DNA of 64,000 nucleotides from Oribacterium sp. NK2B42 (GTDB lineage: Bacteria; Bacillota; Clostridia; Lachnospirales; Lachnospiraceae), in contig NZ_AUJX01000009.1 of assembly GCF_000424445.1 (NCBI RefSeq), positions 1 to 64,000 on the forward strand, in the 5' to 3' direction. Each line of letters begins with the position of its first letter. The first letter of the stretch is position 1. Below the pieces are notes generated by a model. That model was not told the DNA's origin. It ran no database searches and saw only the letters and a list, made by a program, of their open reading frames with translations. Below, piece after piece: positions 7,490 to 16,846 of this stretch. The position numbers were made by a program, and so were the translations under genes.

Positions 7490-8167
7490 TCACTCTTTCC
7501 CCGAACAGCAACACTTCAATTTTCTAACGTCAGAAATGATGTCCTTATAGGGTCTGCCTTTTCCAAAAAGAATATTAGTACCCAGGATGAAGCCATCCAC
7601 TCCCTTCGGTCCATATGTTTCCACCTTGTCATAGGTACAGGCTCCATCCCAATACATCTTGAATTTCATTTCATCTTTAAGCTCCAGAAGTCTGGTTATC
7701 TTGAAATCCACATAAGGAAGATACATCTGTCCTGCATTACCGGGGTTCACGCTCATTACCAGGATTTTGTCAACAATTCTCAGCATTTCAAAAACCGTCT
7801 CCACACTGGTTCCGGGATTAATGGCTATGCCCGGTATCATCCCGGCATCTATGATATCCTGAAGAGTTGATGAAGGATGGTACTCCGCCTCAGGATGAAT
7901 GTAGACCGTGTCACCTTTTCTGAGTTTCTTTAGAAACATCTGAATCACGTTTCTTGGGTGCTCTATCATGAGATGTACATCCAGAGGCTTCTCTGTGGAT
8001 TTAGCGATACAGTCAAGATCATATAATGACATGGCAAAGTTAGGGACATATCTTCCATCCATTATATCGATATGAAAAGAATCTATGTCCGCTTCTTCGA
8101 GTGCCTTTACTTCATCATACAAATGTCCGAAATCCGCACACATCATAGATGCATTAAACTCTATCAT
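7490..8167 (-). CDS. Ribulose-phosphate 3-epimerase family protein
   Basis: A 225-residue TIM-barrel protein of the pentose-5-phosphate 3-epimerase family, with SMMCADF at the N-terminus, HIDIMDGRYVPNF (about 33-45) carrying metal and catalytic residues, and VMSVNPGNAGQ. The usual DGG loop reads WDGACT, a departure from housekeeping Rpe. The ATG directly follows the stop of the upstream transferase gene (TAAATG), so translation is probably coupled. Likely role: interconverting xylulose- and ribulose-5-phosphate or an analogue for the pentitol branch. The C-terminus ends oddly in CCCSGKE. Confidence 0.75.
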   Translation of the reverse strand: MIEFNASMMCADFGHLYDEVKALEEADIDSFHIDIMDGRYVPNFAMSLYDLDCIAKSTEKPLDVHLMIEHPRNVIQMFLKKLRKGDTVYIHPEAEYHPSSTLQDIIDAGMIPGIAINPGTSVETVFEMLRIVDKILVMSVNPGNAGQMYLPYVDFKITRLLELKDEMKFKMYWDGACTYDKVETYGPKGVDGFILGTNILFGKGRPYKDIISDVRKLKCCCSGKE

Positions 8168-9529
8168 TTAGTCTCCCCCTTCACTTATTACCATGGCATT
8201 CTGTATCATGATCGGCATTTTTATAGCTTTGCACAGTGTCACAAGACTGCTTGGATCACCATAATACGCATCCGCCATCACCAGTGCCCTGTCAAGGTCC
8301 GGAGTGTCATCGTAGATGCCGATTTCATTATACTTATAATACTCAACTATCTTATCATAGGCTTCCCGAAGCTGTGGCATCATAGAACTTATCGTTGCCT
8401 TGAGAAGCGGATGCGGCCTCCATAAAAGCGCCACCTCTTCTCTGTTCTCATCAAATACCCTGAACACATCCCGGATCTTTTTCAGCATCTGCTCCGGGTT
8501 CTGAAGAAACGCCGTGAGACTTGTGTTGTAAACAATGATCTTTTTGCGTATTCCATCAGATTTATAGATGAATTTTTTCCATTCTTCCGGCAGAGTCACA
8601 TCCTCCATAGTCATGGATTTTATCTTTTCTATCTTTGGAGAGCCGGTACCCTTAATCTTTTTTTCATAATATTCACGATTCTCTTCACCGGCATACATAA
8701 CCATACATTCGATGTATGCCTTCCGCATATTTTCAGACTGTACGATCACTTCATCTGCATTGAATACCGCAGGAAGCTGAACAAAATGCTTCATTCCTTC
8801 AAGAGCACATTTATTATTGCTGTCCGGCTCCTCAAGAACAAAATACGGAATATAAATAAGCTTATCCGTATATTTTTTCAGATTCTTCGAATAAAAGAAT
8901 GGATGAATGCTTGTTACGAAATTCTTGTCATCATAAGGATTGTGAATATATATCTCGTCCGGATGGTTCGCTTCAAGATTATATTTTTCATAGGAGATCA
9001 CCGGCACATCCCCGGGAAATTCATCCCCTTCATAGTGCATCTCTCCATAGGAACCGTCCGGGTTAATGTCATAGTACGGAATAGGTATGACCTTAGCCTC
9101 CACCTCCGGGTCTGCGTCAGCCTTTTTCCACACAGTTTCCAAAGAATCCCACATGGAAGCTTTGTAGGGAAGAAAGACAACCTCTTTTATTTCCGGGAGG
9201 TCATTTTGCATCCTGTAGTTGATCTCAAAAAGACTTTCCCTAAGCTTCTTATAAAGCTTATCCACAACATAGGTTTCGCCATTTACAAGCTGGTTATATA
9301 TCTGAAAGATCAGCTCACAATATTCTTCCAGAGCCTTCACCGAGGTGGTTCCCTCTCCCTCAGAATCATCGATCCTCTGCCCAACAGCTATGGCGGTATT
9401 CTGACAATCCAGAAGGCAGGTGACAGCAGATTCCATATCCCCATTGTTTAGACATTGAACCAGGTTTTCGTGTGCCTCGGAAAGAAGCTCAACAAGTTCC
9501 ATCAGCTGCTTTTTCAGATGTCTTTTCAT
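8168..9529 (-). CDS. CDP-glycerol/ribitol phosphotransferase-like protein
   Basis: A 453-residue protein. The N-terminal 100 residues are helical and acidic. The C-terminal half matches the GT-B fold of CDP-glycerol glycerophosphotransferases: IYHNP-like IHNPYDD, then ALLWRPHPL (about 370), and DRALVMADAYYGDPSSL, the late ADxxxGDxSS-type motif. It presumably transfers a polyol phosphate to a surface polymer. I choose ATG 9529 (MKRHLKK) because GGGAGGAG lies 7 nt upstream; the longer frame from 9565 lacks support. It is first in the five-gene cluster. Confidence 0.7.
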   Translation of the reverse strand: MKRHLKKQLMELVELLSEAHENLVQCLNNGDMESAVTCLLDCQNTAIAVGQRIDDSEGEGTTSVKALEEYCELIFQIYNQLVNGETYVVDKLYKKLRESLFEINYRMQNDLPEIKEVVFLPYKASMWDSLETVWKKADADPEVEAKVIPIPYYDINPDGSYGEMHYEGDEFPGDVPVISYEKYNLEANHPDEIYIHNPYDDKNFVTSIHPFFYSKNLKKYTDKLIYIPYFVLEEPDSNNKCALEGMKHFVQLPAVFNADEVIVQSENMRKAYIECMVMYAGEENREYYEKKIKGTGSPKIEKIKSMTMEDVTLPEEWKKFIYKSDGIRKKIIVYNTSLTAFLQNPEQMLKKIRDVFRVFDENREEVALLWRPHPLLKATISSMMPQLREAYDKIVEYYKYNEIGIYDDTPDLDRALVMADAYYGDPSSLVTLCKAIKMPIMIQNAMVISEGGD

Positions 9530-9684
9530 GTTGCGGCTCCTCCCTTCCATATTTGTACAACACACCGTCTCGTACTTAATTTCGACTTTACTATATTAAA
9601 ATATAACATTTTAGGACGTATATGTTGTAGATCAGACCCGGCAGACATCCGGTTTCAGCAGATGGACCATCGATCAAAATCGAA

Positions 9685-9715
9685 CCCCTAAGAGACACCA
9701 TGGCACTCTTAGGGG
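9685..9715. terminator. Hairpin upstream of the polymer operon
   Basis: A perfect 10-bp stem, CCCCTAAGAG with CTCTTAGGGG, has an 11-nt loop. It abuts the large palindrome that follows. No clear T-run, so it could be a REP-like unit rather than a terminator. Confidence 0.4.
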
Positions 9716-9845
9716 TAACAGTTCAGCCTATAGACCGGAGAGTGTGAACCGGGGGGACGGGGTTGGTGGCCCATTTTTCAAAGATAATGGGCTACCAACC
9801 CCGTCCCCCCGGTCCACACTCTCCGGTTCTTCAGATGAACTGTTA
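9716..9845. repeat. 130-bp interrupted palindrome, family B
   Basis: Outer arms TAACAGTTCA/TGAACTGTTA, middle arms CCGGAGAGTGTG/CACACTCTCCGG, inner arms ACCGGGGGGACGGGGTTGGT and its complement, then GCCCATT/AATGGGC around a short loop. It lies 21 bp past the stop of the next minus-strand gene. The CCCGTCCCCC core recurs at 21946-21962 and 34291-34319. Confidence 0.75.
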
Positions 9846-9866
9846 TGTATAAATCAGATTAAAAAA

Positions 9867-10595
9867 TCATGCTCCATGCTGCTTATAATAGTCATCAAAC
9901 AGCTGATTTGTCGCCTCAAGGGTCTTCTTGCTGATCTCCGGAAGCTCTCCGCCCCATGCCTTGGTAGCCTCGTTATAGCCGGCCGTAACGGCGGATTGAA
10001 GATTCTTCATGAGCTCAACATTATCACCTGCAAAGGCTGAAACAAAATCGAAAATTCTCTGGGAAGTGTTCTCTACGCTGAAATAGCCCCCATCGGAAAT
10101 TGCTTCCTGGGCCGCGGCCTTGGTCTCGGCATCTACGGTATAATTACCGCTGGCAATGAACTTCCAGATACCATCTCCGTCCTGTGTGAGCTGAGCATTG
10201 GCCGCACTCCACTGACGGAACTGCTCTCCCAGGGTTCCTGAGGTCATCTTCTGAAGGAACTTCGCCTGGATAGCTTCCTGCTCGTCCTTAAGCTGGGAGA
10301 TGATCTCGGATCTTTCGGATTCACTTAGCTTTGTGACTCCATACTTGTCGGCCTTTGATACATCGACAGCCGACGATTTCTTTCCGGAAGAACGGCTCTC
10401 AGACAAATCGCTGTCTTCCGAGGATTTTGATCTCACAAAGGAATCAACAGATATATTGAGCTCTGCTGCCTCGGTCGAGACATTATCCTGACTCTGCAAA
10501 GATGATTTCTGCGACTTCCCTGTCTCTTCGGTCTTCTTCGTAGAGTTTGTGCTTCTTAAAAGCATACTCGATGAATTGTCTATACGGGATAACAT
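9867..10595 (-). CDS. Conserved hypothetical protein of flagellated Clostridia type
   Basis: A 242-residue soluble protein. The first 85 residues are Ser/Thr-rich and disordered. The rest is helical, with the segment ISDGGYFSVENTSQRIFDF and a C-terminal AWGGELPEI. This pattern resembles a family annotated as DUF5610 or, misleadingly, hydrogenase-4 component G, that tracks with flagella; the match is from memory. ATG 10595 (MLSRIDNSS) has GGAGGAG 6 nt upstream; the longer frame from 10649 does not. The product has no known function. Confidence 0.65.
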   Translation of the reverse strand: MLSRIDNSSSMLLRSTNSTKKTEETGKSQKSSLQSQDNVSTEAAELNISVDSFVRSKSSEDSDLSESRSSGKKSSAVDVSKADKYGVTKLSESERSEIISQLKDEQEAIQAKFLQKMTSGTLGEQFRQWSAANAQLTQDGDGIWKFIASGNYTVDAETKAAAQEAISDGGYFSVENTSQRIFDFVSAFAGDNVELMKNLQSAVTAGYNEATKAWGGELPEISKKTLEATNQLFDDYYKQHGA

Positions 10596-10720
10596 CCTTG
10601 TCTCCTCCTGTAAACTTATCAATTCTGTTGCAAATGGATAGACTTTCACACTATCCTTTACATGTTAATCGACATTTTCAGGGCAATATATAAATCCTAA
10701 ATGTTAAAAGACAATTAATT

Positions 10721-11731
10721 CTAATTCGCTATGAATCTCCCATATGCGTACGGTCGCTTGTAGTCATAGCGGTTAACTTTAATTCCCGCCTTTCGATTTG
10801 CGGCATGCACGATCATATAGTTCCCTGCATAGATGGCCACGTGATTTATATAACCGGTCTCATCCGCATAGAAAATAAGGTCCCCCGGCATCACTTCCTT
10901 GCCCTTGAGGTACACACAGTTTGCATACTGGTCACGGGAGGTTCTGCCTGTGATAATGCCGAAATGCCGGAACACTTCCTGCACAAATCCCGAACAGTCG
11001 CAGCCGTTAGTGAGAGAGGTGCCTCCCCAGACATAGGGATTACCTACAAACTGCATGGCAAAGCTGATAAGTGACTGCCTTGCTCTGGTGGTGTACTCAC
11101 TTTCATTGGTGAATTGCTGAAGTACATTGTAGTCAGCATTGATATAATTTTGTATGGATACTGTGTCGAGAACCTCTTCCTCCTGCTGTTTTGTCATCAC
11201 ATCCTCGGGGTCGGTCCTCACGGTATCCGAGGTGCTGCCAGCCGGCTTATTGTTAATAAACACAGTGGTCACGGTCTGATTCTTTGCCACAGATCCCGAG
11301 GAGCTGCTTTGCTCCGCATCCAGCGGTTTTGGATCCGGGTCGTCTTTTTTCTTTTCGATAACCACTTCACCGGTGATACCGTACTTTACTGTTGTATCGG
11401 AGGCATAGCCTGCTGCCTCGGAACCGGTATTGTCATCAGATTTTTCTTCGGCATTCTCCGCCCCGGTTTCTTCTCCGGAAGCATTCCCTTCACCGTCTTC
11501 ATTTGATCCTTTTGTTTTTGAAGACGAGCCGAATACTTCCTTTGCATCCTCCCCGTTTGCAAGCCTCATAAAGTCATTCACGGTCATGGAGGCATTACCC
11601 TCAAACATCTGTCGGGTCCCGGCGGCAAAAACAGGTGTCGCTGCCAACACAGCCACACCTAAGGACAACGCAATAATGCGTATAAGTTTATTCAGTTTAT
11701 TTGGCTTCTCTAAAATACCGTTATTGTCCAA
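10721..11731 (-). CDS. Secreted NlpC/P60 cell-wall hydrolase
   Basis: A 336-residue exported protein: signal peptide (LIRIIALSLGVAVLAATPVFA, about 16-36), a long acidic Ser/Thr-rich linker (about 60-200), and a C-terminal NlpC/P60 domain. The catalytic cysteine is in GCDCSGFVQEVF, and histidines are in INHVAIYAG and VHAAN. Such enzymes cut peptide bonds in peptidoglycan stems. The start is TTG at 11731 with GAGGT 8 nt upstream. The gene begins 11 bp after aroD and is probably cotranscribed with it. Confidence 0.88.
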   Translation of the reverse strand: MDNNGILEKPNKLNKLIRIIALSLGVAVLAATPVFAAGTRQMFEGNASMTVNDFMRLANGEDAKEVFGSSSKTKGSNEDGEGNASGEETGAENAEEKSDDNTGSEAAGYASDTTVKYGITGEVVIEKKKDDPDPKPLDAEQSSSSGSVAKNQTVTTVFINNKPAGSTSDTVRTDPEDVMTKQQEEEVLDTVSIQNYINADYNVLQQFTNESEYTTRARQSLISFAMQFVGNPYVWGGTSLTNGCDCSGFVQEVFRHFGIITGRTSRDQYANCVYLKGKEVMPGDLIFYADETGYINHVAIYAGNYMIVHAANRKAGIKVNRYDYKRPYAYGRFIAN

Positions 11732-11742
11732 ATTACTATACC

Positions 11743-12513
11743 TCAGGGGAGCACCTCCATCATCTCAAGTACCTTTTCCATGGGCATCTGGCCCGGGGCG
11801 CTGGTTTCTCCAACCGTTGCAAATGTATAGTCCGAACCGAACACCGCTCCGCTCACACGGCTTATCTTTCCCATATCCCCCATGGACATGGTAATCATTT
11901 CATGCTGCCCTTTGTCTTCTTCCTTAAACTTCGCAGTAGCATACAAAACCGCTGCCACATCCTTTGGAGTCACCGGCATAAAAGCAGTCTTTAAAATGTC
12001 CGCGCCTGAGCTTCTCAGAATCATAAATTTATCTATAATTTCATCCACGCCCGGGGTGAAGGAAAAGTTATGATATGAAGCAATGGTTCTGACTCCGTAT
12101 TCTTTGGCAAGCGTCAGTATGCGTCCGAAACTGTCCGCAGCTACCGTATCCTCCAGGTCCACGAGGCCAATGTCTCCGCATTTAACAGCATCACTTACAA
12201 GCCTCTCATAAACCTCCGGATTATCCGGAAACTCTCCGCCCTGACGCTTTGTCCTGATGGTGAAAAGCAGTTTTTTTCCTTCAAGCGCCTCGGCAAGCTC
12301 TTTCAACACCTTCAAAAGATTTTCGGAAGCTTCGTCTACGGAAACCTCCTCAGGTTTTGTGGCAGTATCAATGGAGTAAAGCTCCTTCGCAAGATCAAAT
12401 CTCCACTCAACACAGTCCGCCTCAGTTTCCGCAATTGCTGCCGCTTCTTTCAATATAGCCTCTTCATCCGCCCCCGTCACAGGAACAATAATTTTGACAT
12501 TATGCTCGTTCAT
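11743..12513 (-). CDS. aroD: Type I 3-dehydroquinate dehydratase
   Basis: A 256-residue shikimate-pathway enzyme that dehydrates 3-dehydroquinate through a Schiff base. Visible are EWRFDL, TIRTKRQGG, the catalytic histidine in SYHNFSFTP (about 140) and the Schiff-base lysine in ADILKTAFMP (about 170), plus SMGDMG and GSDYTFA near the end. I choose ATG 12513 (MNEHNVKI) with AGAGGAGA upstream; an upstream in-frame start at 12567 would add 18 residues. No other shikimate gene is nearby. Confidence 0.9.
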   Translation of the reverse strand: MNEHNVKIIVPVTGADEEAILKEAAAIAETEADCVEWRFDLAKELYSIDTATKPEEVSVDEASENLLKVLKELAEALEGKKLLFTIRTKRQGGEFPDNPEVYERLVSDAVKCGDIGLVDLEDTVAADSFGRILTLAKEYGVRTIASYHNFSFTPGVDEIIDKFMILRSSGADILKTAFMPVTPKDVAAVLYATAKFKEEDKGQHEMITMSMGDMGKISRVSGAVFGSDYTFATVGETSAPGQMPMEKVLEMMEVLP

Positions 12514-12638
12514 CTTCAGGTCTCCTCTGTCAACGTCGTTCTCGCTGTCTATATCCAGTGGTATCATGTCAATCTACCCTGCTTCTGTGTCAATGTAATC
12601 TTTTATACACTTATTTCTGAAACACAGCTACAATTTGA

Positions 12639-13106
12639 TCACTTCCCGTTTTTCTGAGTTTTCAGCAGCTTGCCTATCTCATCCACAAAGGTATTAACGT
12701 CCTTGAATTCTCTATAGACTGAAGCGAACCTTACATATGCTACCTGATCAAGAGCCTTCAGCTTGTTCATAACAAGCTCGCCGATTTCAGAGGTGGTTAT
12801 CTCGCGGTCTCCCATTGAGAAGATTTCATTCTCGATCTCATCCACAACATTACTGATCTCAGAAGTAGATACCGGTCTCTTGTGACAGCTTCGCAGGATA
12901 CCTGCCTCGATCTTTGAACGGTCATAAGGGACACGGCTCTGATCTTTTTTGATAACCATCAGAGGAATGGTCTCAAGCTTCTCATAAGTGGTGAACCTCT
13001 TTCCGCAGGTCTCACACTGACGTCTTCTTCTGATGGCGGTATTTTCATCAGCCGGTCTTGAATCGATAACCCTTGTATCTTCTGCATTACAAAATGGACA
13101 CTTCAT
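12639..13106 (-). CDS. nrdR: Transcriptional repressor NrdR
   Basis: A 155-residue NrdR. It has an N-terminal zinc ribbon (CPFC...CETCGKRF) with the conserved DSR stretch, then an ATP-cone domain (PLMVIKKDQSRVPYDRSKI to about 140). NrdR senses dATP/ATP and represses ribonucleotide reductase genes through paired boxes. A candidate pair lies upstream of nrdD in this window (24850-24894). Confidence 0.95.
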   Translation of the reverse strand: MKCPFCNAEDTRVIDSRPADENTAIRRRRQCETCGKRFTTYEKLETIPLMVIKKDQSRVPYDRSKIEAGILRSCHKRPVSTSEISNVVDEIENEIFSMGDREITTSEIGELVMNKLKALDQVAYVRFASVYREFKDVNTFVDEIGKLLKTQKNGK

Positions 13107-13155
13107 AATTACCCCCTTATACTCCTCTACGGTGCTCCCCTAAATATAATATGCG

Positions 13156-14574
13156 TTACTCCTCACCATCTGCATTGTCATTCCGGTTACCATTATGGTG
13201 AATGTTGTGGAATGGATCCGGATTATCAATTGTGATGCCATGATCCTTTTTCCACTGCACATATGCAGAATAGGCATCCTCTTCGGTATCGTAGTTTTTC
13301 TTTAATCCGTCACCTGATGACGCTTCTGTACTAACCTCAGAAGCACTTCCGGTTTTAACCTCCTCCGATGCTGCTTCTCCTACTTCAGAAGAACTGTAAG
13401 TTTTCACTGAATCTATTGCTTTTTGCTGAGCTAATGCCTCTTCCCGGCCTGCATCAAAAGAATTTCCCGCGTCTCTATCTCTTTCATTTAGGAAACTACT
13501 AATTTCGTCTACGCTTTCTGTCGTACCGCCATCAGCACCGGAAGCATTTGCATCATTTTCGTTGTATTCGGCAGATGCATCCATCTCATCACTTCCGAAA
13601 TCCGTGAACTCACTTCTCACTTCCTCGAAGCTTCTCCTGCCGGTTTTAGCCCTCTCTGACTCTGATTCCATCGAACCGGCATCGTCAGACTTATCTGAAG
13701 AGGAACTCGCCATCTCCGCCTCAGCTACACCCGGCTTAACTGCATCTGACTTCACTGAATCCGGCTTTGCATCCCCCCTTACATAAACATCCTTCGGAGT
13801 ACTGATGTAGTCCTGACCATAAGCGCTCAGATAAAAGATACTGAGAGAAGTGTTGAAGTAAGGAATGATCCAGAAACCGGCTATACCAAATGTAATGACC
13901 ACAAACACAAACCAGCCCAGGAAGCTTAGCTCCAGACACATAAACTTAAACTTTCTTTTCCTCATAAGATGAAATGAAACGCCGATAGCCTTCCATGCGC
14001 CCATTTCCGGATGATCGGCAGAGGCGAAACATGACATGCTGAGAAAAAGCGCAACGATATATGTGATAAAAGTTGTTATGGTACTTGTGATTCTGTAATC
14101 CGATGAACCTTTGCCGGAAATGATAGCGATAACCGTTTCCGGAACCATGATCAGAAACTGTATGAAATAAATGATGAGAATAACCCAGAAATAATGCTTA
14201 AGCTGTTCACCATTCGAGAAGCCCCTGAACACATCGAAAGCCGAAACTCTTCTGCCCTTAGCGATATTAAGGTAAAGCTTCTGACTGCCAAGCATCAGCC
14301 CGGAATAAAGATATATTCCCAGAAACAGCAGTGAAGCAATGATGATGCCCGTCCCCACATAAAACAGAAGCTGCAGTCTCTCATTCCTTGCCAGTTCCGG
14401 AATCACAAACCTGCCCGTAGAAGGTCCGATGATACCTACAAAAACAACAGAAAACAGCGCCGAACACCAAAGCATCGTGCAGATAAAAACCAAAATCATG
14501 GCCCCCGCCGCCGCCAGCTTGTTTCCTCTCAGCTGCCTCTTCGCAAAAGTTTTAATTTGAGTAATAGTCATCAT
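13156..14574 (-). CDS. DUF975 family membrane protein with long acidic tail
   Basis: A 472-residue protein. The first 250 residues carry about six hydrophobic helices and the DUF975 hallmark around SFHLMRKRKFKFMCLELSF. From about 270 to the end it is a hydrophilic, Ser/Glu/Asp-rich tail, likely cytosolic, with a Tyr/Trp-containing cap (DAYSAYVQWKKDHGI). ATG 14574 (MMTITQIKTF) has GGAGGG 9 nt upstream. Function of the family is unknown. Confidence 0.75.
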   Translation of the reverse strand: MMTITQIKTFAKRQLRGNKLAAAGAMILVFICTMLWCSALFSVVFVGIIGPSTGRFVIPELARNERLQLLFYVGTGIIIASLLFLGIYLYSGLMLGSQKLYLNIAKGRRVSAFDVFRGFSNGEQLKHYFWVILIIYFIQFLIMVPETVIAIISGKGSSDYRITSTITTFITYIVALFLSMSCFASADHPEMGAWKAIGVSFHLMRKRKFKFMCLELSFLGWFVFVVITFGIAGFWIIPYFNTSLSIFYLSAYGQDYISTPKDVYVRGDAKPDSVKSDAVKPGVAEAEMASSSSDKSDDAGSMESESERAKTGRRSFEEVRSEFTDFGSDEMDASAEYNENDANASGADGGTTESVDEISSFLNERDRDAGNSFDAGREEALAQQKAIDSVKTYSSSEVGEAASEEVKTGSASEVSTEASSGDGLKKNYDTEEDAYSAYVQWKKDHGITIDNPDPFHNIHHNGNRNDNADGEE

Positions 14575-14670
14575 ATATGTTAACCCTCCAATCCCTGTCG
14601 CTTCAAACATTATACCATATATAGTAGTTGTATTGCATCAACAGATAAGGAAATAACAATACCAAGTACA

Positions 14671-14730
14671 ACAGCGGGCAGCCGGCAGGGCTCATAGTTT
14701 AACCCATGAGCCCTGCTGGCTGCCCGCTGT
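14671..14730. terminator. 60-bp hairpin after the second chemoreceptor
   Basis: A 25-bp stem with a single G-T type mismatch, ACAGCGGGCAGCCGGCAGGG and onward, has a 10-nt loop. It lies 17 bp past the stop of the chemoreceptor. T-tract is poor, so it is either a terminator or an mRNA-stabilising REP. Confidence 0.55.
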
Positions 14731-14746
14731 CGTACGTATTATTTCA

Positions 14747-16819
14747 TTACGGTAACTTGAAGTGTTCCACCAGCTCGTATAGCCGCTTCGCCTCATTTGC
14801 AAGCTCGATACTTGCGGCAGCGCTCTCCTCAGCGGTTGAAGAGTTGTTCTGTACAACCTCGGAAATCTGTCCGATACCGATACTGATCTGTTCAAGCGCC
14901 TTCGCCTGATTCTTTGATGCCTCGGAAATCTGTCCGATCATCTCGTTGGTCTCATCCGCAAAGCCCGAAACCTTTTCAAGGGCATCCGCGGTATCATCAG
15001 TGATACCCTTACCATTGTTTACAGCCTCTGTAACCATCTGGATAAGGTCACTTGTGCTCTGAGCCGCTTCCTGACTGCGCTTCGCAAGATTACCTACCTC
15101 ATCGGCAACAACCGCAAAGCCTTTTCCTGCCTGACCGGCTCTTGCAGCCTCGATGGCAGCATTGAGAGAAAGGATATTGGTCTGGAAAGCGATATTATCG
15201 ATGATGCTGATGACATCCTGAATCTTGTTGGAAGCCTCCTCGATCTCATCCATGGAAGAGGTAAGCTTGTGCATTTCCTGATTACTCTCGGTAATGGCAT
15301 CCTTGGTGCGCATGGCAATCTTGCTCGCCTTTTCGGCATTGGCAGCATTGGTCTGCACCTTGTCGTTTACCGAACTGATGGTGGAGCTAAGCTCCTCAAC
15401 GGAACCCGCCTGCTCGGTGGCACCCTGGGCCAGAGCCTGGGAGCCATCGGAAATCTGTGAAGAATTATCTGAAACCTTTCCCGCGGTAACACTTATATCC
15501 TTAAGGGTTCTGCCAAGGGTAGACTTGATGGTATTCATGGAGTCGAGGGCTGTCCTCATATCCCCCACATAATTCCCGGCGCAGGTACTTTCTACAGTGA
15601 AATCACCCTGCGACATGGTAGAAAGCATGAATCCGAGATCGTCTATGATCCTCTTGAGATTTTCTGCCATATGCGTAAATGTCCCTGCCAGCTCACCGAT
15701 CTCATCATTGGGATACCTGTATTTATCATCCACCTCACTAAGCCTGAACTCGCCCACATTCTCCGCTATCCTCATAAGAGGCTTAACCGGAGCGAGGGAC
15801 CTTCTGACCACAATTGAAGAGATCACCACAAGTGCCGCAACTCCTATGATTCCTATGATGGCAACGATCAAAAGTGACTGGTAAACCGCTGCTCTCACTT
15901 CATCTTTATGAACGATACTGGTAAGAACCCAGTTGATATCAGTTCCTGTCATCTTCACCGGCACGAAAATCGCAAAGGAATCCTTTCCGCCGATGTTGTC
16001 TTTAACTGATTTAATGAGTCTCTGTCCGCCTGTAACGCTTTCAATGATGGAATCCGAAAAATCAGCCGCCGTGCCAACTGTCTTAGGATCTCCCGAATTT
16101 GCCAGATAGGTCTTGTTGGAATCATTAACAGTTACATAGGCACTGTTGTAACCGCCATTGGAGTATTCCAGATTTTCCATGGAACTAAGCTCCACATCAC
16201 AGTTTGAAACTCCGATAAACTTTCCATTATCCATAATAGGAGTTGAAATCGTGATCAGATGGAGAACCGAACCATCTTCACAGGTCCACTCATAGGGATC
16301 TGTTATATGGGTGAGGCCTTTTTCCTTAGCGGGAACGTAATAGTCGGCACCACCATAGCTGTCATAATCATTAAGGATATCCGTTCCCAGACTGCCTCCG
16401 CTCTTGTAAACATAGTAGGAAAGTCCGTTCGGTGTGTCCGGGAAGAAAGCATTAGGCTCAAATGCATAGTAGGCAGAAAATACCTTTCCGGAATTAACGG
16501 CCTCTTTCATGGCCTCAAGGATAGCCTCCTCGCCCTTTTCTTTTCCCATCTCGCGGTAATTCATTATACTGTCGCCAAGAGAGCTTGCATAAATCTCGAT
16601 ACCGCTGACATATTTCTGTACCGTAACCACGTTCTGATCCGCGATGTTTTCTATCTGGGCCTGAACCATAGTGTCAATGTTTTTGAAGGTCACTATTCCG
16701 AAAACAATACACATTATGGCGATAACTACAAATACGGTAATTGCCAGCACCATGGGTATCTGCACTGCAAGGCTCATGTATGGTCTTTTTTTATTTTTAT
16801 CATTTCTTATATTAGACAT
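14747..16819 (-). CDS. Methyl-accepting chemotaxis protein (dCache sensor), second of pair
   Basis: A 690-residue chemoreceptor: TM1 at about 16-40, an extracellular double-Cache domain to about 310 ([24 protein letters not shown]), TM2 at about 315-337, HAMP, then the signalling domain with the conserved hairpin tip ([23 protein letters not shown], near 520-545). It ends ELVEHFKLP without a CheR-binding pentapeptide. It follows the paralogous receptor by 27 bp, so they are one operon. The sensor halves differ much more than the signalling halves. Confidence 0.93.
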   Translation of the reverse strand: MSNIRNDKNKKRPYMSLAVQIPMVLAITVFVVIAIMCIVFGIVTFKNIDTMVQAQIENIADQNVVTVQKYVSGIEIYASSLGDSIMNYREMGKEKGEEAILEAMKEAVNSGKVFSAYYAFEPNAFFPDTPNGLSYYVYKSGGSLGTDILNDYDSYGGADYYVPAKEKGLTHITDPYEWTCEDGSVLHLITISTPIMDNGKFIGVSNCDVELSSMENLEYSNGGYNSAYVTVNDSNKTYLANSGDPKTVGTAADFSDSIIESVTGGQRLIKSVKDNIGGKDSFAIFVPVKMTGTDINWVLTSIVHKDEVRAAVYQSLLIVAIIGIIGVAALVVISSIVVRRSLAPVKPLMRIAENVGEFRLSEVDDKYRYPNDEIGELAGTFTHMAENLKRIIDDLGFMLSTMSQGDFTVESTCAGNYVGDMRTALDSMNTIKSTLGRTLKDISVTAGKVSDNSSQISDGSQALAQGATEQAGSVEELSSTISSVNDKVQTNAANAEKASKIAMRTKDAITESNQEMHKLTSSMDEIEEASNKIQDVISIIDNIAFQTNILSLNAAIEAARAGQAGKGFAVVADEVGNLAKRSQEAAQSTSDLIQMVTEAVNNGKGITDDTADALEKVSGFADETNEMIGQISEASKNQAKALEQISIGIGQISEVVQNNSSTAEESAAASIELANEAKRLYELVEHFKLP

Positions 16820-16846
16820 ACTCTTTTCACCTCTTGATACTTTCCA

